Position numbers and translations under genes: made by a program | Notes under the pieces: model-generated | The model's database searches: none | What the model was told of the DNA's origin: nothing | Seen by the model: the letters and a program-made list of their open reading frames with translations, nothing else | Shown here: one piece after another, positions 49,248-56,028 of the stretch | Layout: each line of letters begins with the position of its first letter | Position numbering within the stretch: position 1 is the stretch's first letter | DNA from: Alkalibacillus salilacus | Lineage (GTDB): Bacteria > Bacillota > Bacilli > Bacillales > Alkalibacillaceae | Assembly: GCF_030812915.1 (NCBI RefSeq) | Contig: NZ_JAUSTQ010000002.1 | Location: forward strand, 248,001-312,000 | Reading direction: 5' to 3' | Length of the DNA stretch: 64,000 nt

Positions 49248-49769
49248 ATGAAAAAAAGGTTTTCTTTAACTCTAATTTTTACTCTGTTGTTTTCAATGAT
49301 TTCATTTAGTACTATTAATGGTGACACTGTGGAGCCAAAGACTATTGACGGTCCTGACGGTTATATTGAAATTCCCTCAAGTGTTGACGGTGCAGTTGTG
49401 CAGCACGAACAAATTTTTGACCACTATTCACAGGAGATAACTACTTACTATATGAATGAAGATGATGCTGAAGATTTTGCAAGAGAACTACGTAATTCAT
49501 CTTGGTCTCAGGTTGGATCTTATGTCTCCTCTGCCTTATTAGGGCACCCTAATGGTACAATACTAGGTGGTGGATTTCTAATTGATTCATTAAGAAGGAA
49601 TTCTATTGCTGAGGAAATTGAAGATTATGCTGACGGAGGTGTGAAGTTTGAAATAGTAGATCATCGCTACGGTTGGGGGTTAGGAAGTGTAGAAAATTGG
49701 AGTACTGATTGGATTAATATAGGCGAGAATAGTTACACTGAGTTAATAGACTATGATTATTATTATTAG
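49248..49769 (+). CDS. Secreted protein of unknown family, candidate toxin/bacteriocin
   Basis: A 173-aa protein with a signal peptide (MKKRFSLTLIFTLLFSMISF, cleavage probably near STING-DTV). The mature part is about 148 aa, acidic, with no cysteine. It has a central hydrophobic glycine-rich stretch (VGSYVSSALL and TILGGGFLIDSL) and a Trp/Tyr-rich end (GWGLGSVENWSTDW, ELIDYDYYY). I do not recognise it. TAGGAGG precedes the ATG. It is on the plus strand against the phage late genes and is followed by a small membrane protein. That order suggests a secreted toxin with immunity, but this is inference. Confidence 0.7.
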   Translation: MKKRFSLTLIFTLLFSMISFSTINGDTVEPKTIDGPDGYIEIPSSVDGAVVQHEQIFDHYSQEITTYYMNEDDAEDFARELRNSSWSQVGSYVSSALLGHPNGTILGGGFLIDSLRRNSIAEEIEDYADGGVKFEIVDHRYGWGLGSVENWSTDWINIGENSYTELIDYDYYY

Positions 49770-49795
49770 AGTTTAATATAAAAGGGGAGATAACT

Positions 49796-50095
49796 TTGAA
49801 CATCTATATATTGATATTACTTATTTCAGCAATACTATTTGCTATAATTAGTATTTTCACTAAAAAAACCCCTTTTTTCCCTGATTTTAGTGCAGGAAAG
49901 TATAGCAAAGAGCAAAGGGTATACTCACAAAGAATAAGTGCATGTTTAACAAGTATAGCTTGTCTTATTCTAGCAACATTAATCCACTTTAACCTTTTAC
50001 TTCCTACTTTCTTTTTATTAATCCCTATAATCTGGGGCTTATTAAATGCTTTATTTTTACAAATATCTAAGAAAAACCAGAAAACGATTGAATAA
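49796..50095 (+). CDS. Small membrane protein, candidate immunity protein
   Basis: A 99-aa protein from a TTG start 6 nt after GGGGAG. It has an N-terminal helix (IYILILLISAILFAIISIF), a basic middle (SKEQRVYSQRIS) and two further helices (CLTSIACLILATLIHF, LLLPTFFLLIPIIWGLLNAL). It follows the secreted-protein gene by 26 bp and shares its terminator, so the two form an operon. Immunity proteins of bacteriocins are often like this, but no family match is claimed. Confidence 0.68.
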   Translation: MNIYILILLISAILFAIISIFTKKTPFFPDFSAGKYSKEQRVYSQRISACLTSIACLILATLIHFNLLLPTFFLLIPIIWGLLNALFLQISKKNQKTIE

Positions 50096-50206
50096 GGTTT
50101 TTATCATAATCCATATGAAGATAAATTAGCCACACAATCACCTGATATTGGTAGAATAAATGTATTTTATATTTAAGTAAGGAACAAACTCAAGAACTAA
50201 AAAGAG

Positions 50207-50237
50207 AAGGACCGAAATTAAGATTCGGTCCTTTTTT
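50207..50237 (+). terminator. Terminator of the secreted/membrane protein operon
   Basis: GGACCGAA and TTCGGTCC arms around ATTAAGA are followed by six T residues on the plus strand. It ends directly before the holin stop codon. The 110 bp between the membrane gene and this hairpin hold nothing recognised. Confidence 0.9.
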
Positions 50238-50238
50238 C

Positions 50239-50487
50239 TTACTCATCCTTCAACTGCTTTACCATCTGATTACCCAAAACTGCAGCACCAGTAACTAAAA
50301 TACCCTGAATGATTGCGTTGATAACTGGTTCTACTAAAAAAACCGCCAATCCGATACTTACACCTAATAGTGCAGTCGGAATATAGCGGTCTTCTAAGTG
50401 TTTCGTTCGTTTTAAAATCATGCCTGAAATCACTAAAACTGGAATCAACACCAGTGCCTCTTCAACGATATAGTCCATAATCTCCAT
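50239..50487 (-). CDS. Phage holin
   Basis: An 82-aa membrane protein with a short N-terminus, three hydrophobic segments (ALVLIPVLVISGMIL, IPTALLGVSIGLAVFLV, AIIQGILVTGAAVLG) and a charged tail KQLKDE, the layout of small class I-type holins of the A118/phiLC3 kind. It makes membrane holes that release the endolysin. It starts 1 nt after the endolysin stop, with AGGAGAG upstream. Confidence 0.85.
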   Translation of the reverse strand: MEIMDYIVEEALVLIPVLVISGMILKRTKHLEDRYIPTALLGVSIGLAVFLVEPVINAIIQGILVTGAAVLGNQMVKQLKDE

Positions 50488-50488
50488 A

Positions 50489-51268
50489 TTATAACTCTCC
50501 TTTATTTAATGCTTTTTGTAATGTTTCTACTACTAAACTAGGCTCGCTCAGTTTACCGTCTACGACTGTTCCTAAGTGCTGCTGTAATTTGGTGATTGTG
50601 TTAGGTCCTAAATAGCCGTCAACATTAGCACCAATCAAGCCTTGTAATGCTTTGATGACTAAACTACCTCCACTGCCAAACTTGATGCCAGAGACAATCT
50701 TTTCGGTTACATTGTTGCGTAGTTGATTACTAATCACGCCATCAACAACTGTGTCCAATTCTTTTTGTAGAGCAGTTGTCGTTTCAGAGCCCCAGTAGCC
50801 ATCAACTGAGATGTTTGTAGATGGCCGATTCAATGCGCCTTTTAAATCAACCCGAAAATGATTCATGTTGATACCAGGACAAGCTGTGCTAGCCCCGCTA
50901 AATTCTTTGTGCCCTAACACATCATCAATACTTAAATTGAAACGATCTAGTGCTTTGTGAATACGATCATGTAACGTTTTAAGCTGAGCATCAGTTGGAT
51001 CGCCATTACCCACATAACAAATATGAAGGGTTGTTTGGTTGTGGCCATAAATGCCATTAGTCACAACGTCACCGTCATAGCAAAGTTGAAAGTCACCATT
51101 GCGTAATACGACTTCATGATAGCCACCGGTCTGCCAACCCTTCGACTTCCAGTAGTTTTCAAATTTGAACACGTCACCGCTATCTGTTCCTGAATGGTGT
51201 AATGCTACATTTTTCACTTGTGAGCGTTTGTCATGTCCGCCCATTGTTTGACCTCTTAAATCTTGCAT
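50489..51268 (-). CDS. Endolysin, N-acetylmuramoyl-L-alanine amidase
   Basis: A 259-aa amidase_2 (PGRP-like) enzyme that cuts the bond between muramic acid and the stem peptide. Zinc ligands are probably His24 (VALHHSG), His120 and Cys130 (LGHKEFSGASTACPG). Two C-terminal wall-binding repeats follow (VDGYWGSETTTALQKELDT at about 157-200 and VDGYLGPNTITKLQQHLGT at about 217-258), of the peptidoglycan-binding_1 type. ATG 51268 lies 8 nt after AAGGAG; GTG 51277 is an alternative. No signal peptide, so export depends on the holin. Confidence 0.93.
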   Translation of the reverse strand: MQDLRGQTMGGHDKRSQVKNVALHHSGTDSGDVFKFENYWKSKGWQTGGYHEVVLRNGDFQLCYDGDVVTNGIYGHNQTTLHICYVGNGDPTDAQLKTLHDRIHKALDRFNLSIDDVLGHKEFSGASTACPGINMNHFRVDLKGALNRPSTNISVDGYWGSETTTALQKELDTVVDGVISNQLRNNVTEKIVSGIKFGSGGSLVIKALQGLIGANVDGYLGPNTITKLQQHLGTVVDGKLSEPSLVVETLQKALNKGEL

Positions 51269-51299
51269 TAAAATCACTCCTTATATTTAGTAGGAATTT

Positions 51300-51336
51300 C
51301 CTCCCTTCTTGTCGAATGTGCGTGTTAGAAGGGAGG
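51300..51336 (+). promoter_or_regulatory. Hairpin covering the ribosome binding site of the 90-aa gene
   Basis: CCTCCCTTCT (51300-51309) and AGAAGGGAGG (51327-51336) are exact reverse complements around a 17-nt loop. The right arm is the ribosome binding site for the ATG at 51345. In RNA from the plus strand the site would be paired and closed. Confidence 0.7.
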
Positions 51337-51344
51337 TGTTATTT

Positions 51345-51617
51345 ATGAAAAACATTACTAGCGAAGAAATCATAAAAATGGTTAATGAAATAAACCAGGA
51401 AAAAAATCCAAATGTCGAAAAGTATATTGATGATTTATTTACAGAGTACCTTGATATTGAATACTTGAAGGATTTCAAACTAACTGGTGAAGAACAACTA
51501 AAGTTAGAAAACGCAATAACCCATTTAATTCAAGTGAACACTTTAACGTCCGTTAAAACAACTTTAGAAGTTCTTGAAAAAATGGGCATCATCAAAAGTG
51601 AAGACAATGAACAATGA
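51345..51617 (+). CDS. Small plus-strand gene inside the late operon, unknown function
   Basis: A 90-aa acidic, helical protein starting MKNITSEEIIKMVNEINQEK. Its strong AAGGGAGG site is 8 nt upstream of the ATG but is part of a 10-bp hairpin. The frame from 51309 is longer but would start inside the hairpin. It is antisense to the lysis operon, between the endolysin and a 48-aa gene, with a plus-strand terminator at 51719-51750, so it is a separate transcription unit. I do not recognise it; the small size and opposite strand are typical of a phage accessory gene. Confidence 0.7.
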   Translation: MKNITSEEIIKMVNEINQEKNPNVEKYIDDLFTEYLDIEYLKDFKLTGEEQLKLENAITHLIQVNTLTSVKTTLEVLEKMGIIKSEDNEQ

Positions 51618-51618
51618 A

Positions 51619-51765
51619 CTATGATTTTGGATCGTAATAAGTTCTTAGTTTAGTTGGTTTGACCAGAAAACCTTCAGTATTAACGTACACATTTGATCTT
51701 GATCGAGTATATTTTCTTTTAGTAGGAGTGGAAGCTCCTACTAATTTTTTAATTAATTTAATCAT
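51619..51765 (-). CDS. 48-aa basic protein, unknown
   Basis: A short gene with AGAGGTGATAAGG before the ATG at 51765. It encodes a 48-aa, strongly basic product beginning MIKLIKKLVGASTPTKRKYT and ending RTYYDPKS. It lies between the 55-aa gene and the 90-aa plus-strand gene, whose stop it almost touches (1 bp apart). Composition and ribosome binding site look real. Function unknown; it could bind nucleic acid. Confidence 0.62.
   Translation of the reverse strand: MIKLIKKLVGASTPTKRKYTRSRSNVYVNTEGFLVKPTKLRTYYDPKS
51719..51750 (+). terminator. Plus-strand terminator inside the 48-aa gene
   Basis: TTAGTAGGAG and CTCCTACTAA arms around TGGAAG are followed by six T residues on the plus strand only. 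It would end transcription of the 90-aa plus-strand gene. Confidence 0.6.
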
Positions 51766-51805
51766 CCTTATCACCTCTTATTTTGGTAGAAAATCATTAT
51801 CCAAT

Positions 51806-51973
51806 TTAGCCAATAGTGTTACCAGGGAATTCAAGGGAGTCAGCTTTCATAGCAACTTTGTCTGCTAAACGACGTTCTTCGTTGTTCTTTTTCAATTCAC
51901 TTACTTCTCCAATTAAAATCGAAATCTTAGATTCAAGCTCCAATAATTTTAACTCTAACTCTTCATTACTCAT
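51806..51973 (-). CDS. Short coiled-coil protein in the lysis region
   Basis: A 55-aa product from MSNEELELKLLELESKISIL, with AAGGAGG upstream. It is a heptad-rich, charged coiled coil without a membrane helix, ending DSLEFPGNTIG. The frame is open further upstream but the chosen start has the clear site. It directly follows the XhlA-like gene. Function unknown; small coiled-coil proteins are common beside XhlA. Confidence 0.68.
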   Translation of the reverse strand: MSNEELELKLLELESKISILIGEVSELKKNNEERRLADKVAMKADSLEFPGNTIG

Positions 51974-51975
51974 TT

Positions 51976-52191
51976 TTAGCCTCCTTGTGTAATTACTAAG
52001 CTCAATAAAGCCATTAAAATAGCGCCTATAATTAGGCGCAGAATCCAAGTCGTATTACTTTCGATTTTATCGAGCTTATTTTCTAAATGATCTGTTCGTG
52101 TTTCAGTTCGTGTCTGCCGATTCTCTAAGTCACCCACACGATTATCCAGTTGCTTAAATTCCTTTCTGGTTACATAATGTTGTTCACTCAT
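51976..52191 (-). CDS. xhlA: XhlA-type hemolysin/holin-associated protein
   Basis: A 71-aa protein with a charged coiled coil (EFKQLDNRVGDLENRQTRTE) and one C-terminal membrane helix (WILRLIIGAILMALLSLVIT). This is the XhlA form: in PBSX XhlA and the holin XhlB act together in lysis. ATG 52191 follows AGGAGG; TTG 52197 is possible but too near. Confidence 0.85.
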   Translation of the reverse strand: MSEQHYVTRKEFKQLDNRVGDLENRQTRTETRTDHLENKLDKIESNTTWILRLIIGAILMALLSLVITQGG

Positions 52192-52261
52192 CCTCAACCT
52201 CCTAATAAGTTATTTGAAAAAGCTTACTCAACGCTAGCGCCCATCAGTGTCCTTAAATCAA

Positions 52262-52287
52262 TAAAAAAGAGCCCTTATTTGGACTCT
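52262..52287 (-). terminator. Terminator after the 113-aa accessory gene
   Basis: AGAGTCC and GGGCTCT arms (one G-T) around AAATAA are followed by TTTTTTA on the minus strand, 3 bp past the stop. Confidence 0.8.
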
Positions 52288-52290
52288 AAA

Positions 52291-52632
52291 TTATATTTCT
52301 ATTCCATTTGATATTAGTATGGCTTTATAAGTAGTCGACACAATATCAACAGTTATTTCTTTCCCTATTTCTTTCAGAAAAGCCAATGACTTTTCATCGC
52401 CAATTTTGGCTTTCTCTATTTGTTGTTGTATTTCCTCATTTTCTCTAATATCTCGAGCGAGTTCATATGGATCGGTGGTATTAGTATTTTCAATTGTGTT
52501 ATTTAACACTTTAACATCTTCAGAATCTAAGATATCAATCCCTACATCAAAATTCTTTATATCGTTATTTTCTGCAGTTACATTTCGAGAATTCTCTATT
52601 CTTATAGCAGTACTCTTGTTTTTATTAGTCAT
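52291..52632 (-). CDS. 113-aa accessory protein with beta-helix-like N-terminus
   Basis: The product (MTNKNKSTAIRIENSRNVTA onward) has in its first 47 residues the Asn/Asp/Ile pattern of a right-handed beta-helix (IRIENS-N-TAENNDI, IDILDS-D-KVLNNTI). The remainder is helical and charged (ARDIRENEEIQQQIEKAKI) with a hydrophobic end. It has an AAAGGAG site, its own extended -10 promoter and its own terminator, which is the mark of an independently expressed prophage gene. No family is recognised. Role in host conversion or superinfection defence is possible but unproved. Confidence 0.68.
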   Translation of the reverse strand: MTNKNKSTAIRIENSRNVTAENNDIKNFDVGIDILDSEDVKVLNNTIENTNTTDPYELARDIRENEEIQQQIEKAKIGDEKSLAFLKEIGKEITVDIVSTTYKAILISNGIEI

Positions 52633-52653
52633 ATAATCCACTCCTTTAGTTGG

Positions 52654-52662
52654 ATTATAACA
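52654..52662 (-). promoter_or_regulatory. Extended -10 promoter of the 113-aa gene
   Basis: TGTTATAAT on the minus strand (TATAAT at 52659-52654). A weak CTTATA sits 17 nt further upstream. Transcription would start near 52647, leaving a leader of about 15 nt. Confidence 0.7.
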
Positions 52663-52746
52663 CATCAACTACTGCATATAAGTGCTCTAAAAAATGATTG
52701 TTACACCATTGTTTTCACCCACCATGACCTTCCCTAGACATAATAA

Positions 52747-52766
52747 AAACGCCTAATCGGCGTCAT
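52747..52766 (-). terminator. Short terminator overlapping the AbrB-like stop
   Basis: GACGCC-GATTA-GGCGTT followed by TTTATT on the minus strand. The stop TAG lies inside the hairpin. Confidence 0.65.
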
Positions 52767-53004
52767 TTTTGAGTTCGTCTCGACAAACTTTACACATATT
52801 CATTTGGCCAACTTGCTTGAGCTTGCCGTTGTTATGACCACATACGTCACAATGTTTATCAGTTGAACGTATAAAAACAGCTTGTTCATTGGAAAAAACC
52901 TCAACATTTCCGTCTTCAGCTATACCTGCTGTTTTCAGTTTTTCAACTGGTATTTCAACAACGTTACCATCTAATCGCTTTAACGTACCTAAATATTGCT
53001 GCAT
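52753..53004 (-). CDS. AbrB-like domain protein with zinc ribbon
   Basis: An 83-aa protein. Residues 6-46 (GTLKRLDGNVVEIPVEKL, then GIAEDGNVEVFSNE) have the AbrB/SpoVT swapped-hairpin pattern, a DNA-binding fold. Residues 52-74 hold CDVCG and CKVC (Cys52, 55, 71, 74), a likely zinc ribbon. Such two-part regulators occur in Firmicutes and phages. It lies 13 bp past the Tal gene in the late operon, so it would be made late in infection. Confidence 0.7.
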   Translation of the reverse strand: MQQYLGTLKRLDGNVVEIPVEKLKTAGIAEDGNVEVFSNEQAVFIRSTDKHCDVCGHNNGKLKQVGQMNMCKVCRDELKNDAD

Positions 53005-53017
53005 CTAATCACCTCTT

Positions 53018-56014
53018 TTAATTATCTATACGTTCCCAGGCATCGCCGTTGTGAAAATACATCCCAAGACCCTGATAGCCATCAAAATAAACTAAAACAC
53101 CTGATTTGTTTGATGGTAAACTTGATTGTAACGATAGTCTTAAAATGTCGGCATTGACATCACCTACATTATCAAGTTCATTACCCATCATATCAACGCT
53201 ATCGTACATATGAAGAGGGCCCCAAGACTCCATTAAGTCATAAGTGCGAATACTTTTTGTGTTAATTGATTCGGCTAGTTCACGCCCTTTCGCAAAGTTG
53301 TAATGCGAATTTTCAGCGTTATAAACTGTTGGCGTATTCCCTTCTACCATTTGAACGCCATCTATTTGCACCCAATAATCATTACCACCATTAATAATAA
53401 CTTCTAACGATTCATCAGGGGCAATATCGGGTGTTGAAAACGTGTGAGCGTGTCGCTGAACTGAATAATCACTAGGCACTGTTGGGAAAACCTTACTGAC
53501 CAAACGTTCTATACGTTCACCAACTGCATCCATATGCCAAACTTCTAGTCTCAAAGCACCTTCGCCTGACACATTCCACTGCTTTTTGCAAAAAGCCGAA
53601 ATCGTATACTGCGTATTTGGTGCTGCGCCAACAACTTGATTAAAAAATCGACCATAGTTAACAACTAAGGCTTTCTCACCAAATATAGGCAAGGCCTCTT
53701 GTGGGTCGGGTCCAAGTTGAACGGCAACTTTAGGATTGTAATTGGCATACCAATCAAGAGAACCATAATCATTGTTATTTGTTGCGTCAACCCAGTTATG
53801 CGTCGAATCAACGTCACCCGTTGTATCTACCAATTCAAAATTATGATCGCGCAATAGATTGTTTTCGGACGTTACCTTGTACGTCATGCCTGACTCTTCT
53901 TCTAAAAGAAAGTCACCGTTCCGAACCGTGACTTCTCCAAACGTACCAGTCGCGCCTTCCAATTCTCCCGCAAACTTACCAGTCTCGGCTTGGATCTCAC
54001 CGCTAAAATAACCATTTTCAAAGTGTGCATTACCGTCTAAATCAATCCAACCAACCGGATTGTCATTTTCATCGTATTGTATCAAGCCATTCACGCCATC
54101 AAATTCAAGACGTGCACCATTTGGGGCCGTTCGCAATGGCACGCTATTAACATCAACAATGCCTTCTGATAGATTAGACGCATTTGATGCATAATCTTTA
54201 GCGTTTTGTTCAGCTTGATTGATTTCTTCATGAGTATCTTCAGGCGCAGGTGTCCAATCGGTCGCTTTGTTACCTTTCTCTGTTTTTAGACTAAACAGTT
54301 CAAAACTACCACTTTCAACATAGTCAAAACGTACACTTATCCTAGCCCTAGAAAGGTTGTCAGGTACTGTCTGCGTGGTTTCTACTGTGTATTCCCCATC
54401 ATTGAAATCACTTTCGTTGTTGTAACTCTCTATTGTCGGATAACTGGTAGAGCCGTCTTCAAAATCGTATATCAGTTGAAACTTTAAATACAAGTCATCG
54501 GCATTAGAATAAGTTATGTCTTGTAAGGTGAACTTAAATGAGAAAGTTACGTTTTCCCCTGCTAGTTTTGAATAGTCGTTGGCGAGTTCGTACGCTGAAA
54601 AACTTTGACCTGAACTACCGTCGAAACTATTTTTAGTAACACTTTCTACTGTGTCTAAAGCATAGTTCCTTCCACCAATTTCAACTGCGTCTACTTTTGA
54701 TTGAGCGCCACTAGGTGTTTCAGCACCGACTTCATTTGCTTGCGTTGGCGTCATTTTTCTCCATTCGTTACCAATAACAACATGCGGAATATCTATATCA
54801 CCAGATGTATCGACCCAAATCGGATTGTTAGATTCTTGAATTTGAGGTGGCGTGTCTGATTCGATTTTTTTCGGTTCAGCATAACCATACATTTCAGTTG
54901 CTTCAATTTTTTTAGCGATTTTAGATTGCAATTCACGCCAAACATTTTGTACTTCTTCTTCAGTAAACTCTGTAAAGTCACCTAGTTTAACCTTTTTAGC
55001 CGACTTGTCGACAATGCTACGCTCTTGTTCAAAAATGCGAGCTTCTAAATATAAAGGCGGTTCGAAGTTTGTGTCTTTAATCTTAATCGTATCACCGAAT
55101 CTGATTTTTTTATTTTCAAGACCTGGAACATGTTCTAAATCAATAATACCCGCTTCAAATTCAACCACTTCATTAATGCGTTTATTGAGTTCGGTTTGCG
55201 TGTATTGTTCGAGTTCGCTTTCAGTCATGTCTTGGCGTGTTGATTGAGGCTCATACGTGTCGATTAAGTGTTGTAGATTTCCTTGCTTATCATACCAACC
55301 CCACCTTTCAAGCGCATCTTGATCTTCGACAAATACTTCTAAGCGTGTACCATCTTCACGTTCGGGGCCAACTCCAACTAAAGCAGTGTAAACATTATCC
55401 GTTTTTTCTGTTCGTTTAATGCTTGCTAAGTCTTTGCCGAATGTGACTTCTCGTCCTTGCCAACGACCACGACGTTCTAACAAATCAACAAATCGTCCTG
55501 TCACGCGATTGCCATCTATTTCAACACGAAAGCGTAATTCAGCATCAAATTCGTTTGCAATTGTTTTTAAAAACGCGAAGGGATTGCGATGGTTCTCAAC
55601 GTTAAACGTAAGAATGTTTGTGATTTCAATAATGCCTGGTTGCCATTCGGTTCCATCAGTAGCGTGTCCGACCATCTGTGTAGCTGTCTGTGATTCAAAC
55701 GTTTGTGGATAAATGATTGCTTGTTTTTTAAGCGATTGATAGCTAGCGTTAGCAAACACTTCTGCTTGACTATTAATATCTTTGATCGCTTCATGCATGA
55801 TAAATTCACGGTATTCACCATCTTCACCAGGAATAATCAACCGATTCCGTTTTTCGAGATACTGACTAAAACGCTTATCAGCAAACGTGGTAAAGTCAAA
55901 CGTTTCGAGCGTATCTTTTAGCGATTGCTTATGCACATCTTCTATGATGTATTCTTGTGTTATCACGTCTAATATTTGGTCGGTTTGGCCATCTAAAATG
56001 TGAATTTGCGACAT
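53018..56014 (-). CDS. Phage tail-associated protein (Tal / prophage endopeptidase tail family)
   Basis: A 998-aa tail-tip protein. The N-terminal 370 residues have the gp27-like hub pattern of the Tal family (EYIIEDVHKQSLKDTLETF, KRTEKTDNVYTALVGVGPE, RFGDTIKIKD). Two jelly-roll-like carbohydrate-binding segments follow (about 480-595 and 720-890), which suit receptor binding. A collagen-like or needle part with GNAHFENGYFSGEIQAETG lies between. No peptidase motif is evident. AGGTGAT precedes the ATG. Confidence 0.87.
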   Translation of the reverse strand: MSQIHILDGQTDQILDVITQEYIIEDVHKQSLKDTLETFDFTTFADKRFSQYLEKRNRLIIPGEDGEYREFIMHEAIKDINSQAEVFANASYQSLKKQAIIYPQTFESQTATQMVGHATDGTEWQPGIIEITNILTFNVENHRNPFAFLKTIANEFDAELRFRVEIDGNRVTGRFVDLLERRGRWQGREVTFGKDLASIKRTEKTDNVYTALVGVGPEREDGTRLEVFVEDQDALERWGWYDKQGNLQHLIDTYEPQSTRQDMTESELEQYTQTELNKRINEVVEFEAGIIDLEHVPGLENKKIRFGDTIKIKDTNFEPPLYLEARIFEQERSIVDKSAKKVKLGDFTEFTEEEVQNVWRELQSKIAKKIEATEMYGYAEPKKIESDTPPQIQESNNPIWVDTSGDIDIPHVVIGNEWRKMTPTQANEVGAETPSGAQSKVDAVEIGGRNYALDTVESVTKNSFDGSSGQSFSAYELANDYSKLAGENVTFSFKFTLQDITYSNADDLYLKFQLIYDFEDGSTSYPTIESYNNESDFNDGEYTVETTQTVPDNLSRARISVRFDYVESGSFELFSLKTEKGNKATDWTPAPEDTHEEINQAEQNAKDYASNASNLSEGIVDVNSVPLRTAPNGARLEFDGVNGLIQYDENDNPVGWIDLDGNAHFENGYFSGEIQAETGKFAGELEGATGTFGEVTVRNGDFLLEEESGMTYKVTSENNLLRDHNFELVDTTGDVDSTHNWVDATNNNDYGSLDWYANYNPKVAVQLGPDPQEALPIFGEKALVVNYGRFFNQVVGAAPNTQYTISAFCKKQWNVSGEGALRLEVWHMDAVGERIERLVSKVFPTVPSDYSVQRHAHTFSTPDIAPDESLEVIINGGNDYWVQIDGVQMVEGNTPTVYNAENSHYNFAKGRELAESINTKSIRTYDLMESWGPLHMYDSVDMMGNELDNVGDVNADILRLSLQSSLPSNKSGVLVYFDGYQGLGMYFHNGDAWERIDN

Positions 56015-56028
56015 CTTATCACCTGCCT

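Noticed and set aside
50096..50170. Open stretch HNPYEDKLATQSPDIGRI after the membrane protein gene
   Set aside because: Without a start codon; may be a gene remnant but cannot be supported.
51287..51478. Minus-strand 63-codon frame opposite the 90-aa gene
   Set aside because: No ribosome binding site; the plus-strand frame has a strong site and better composition.
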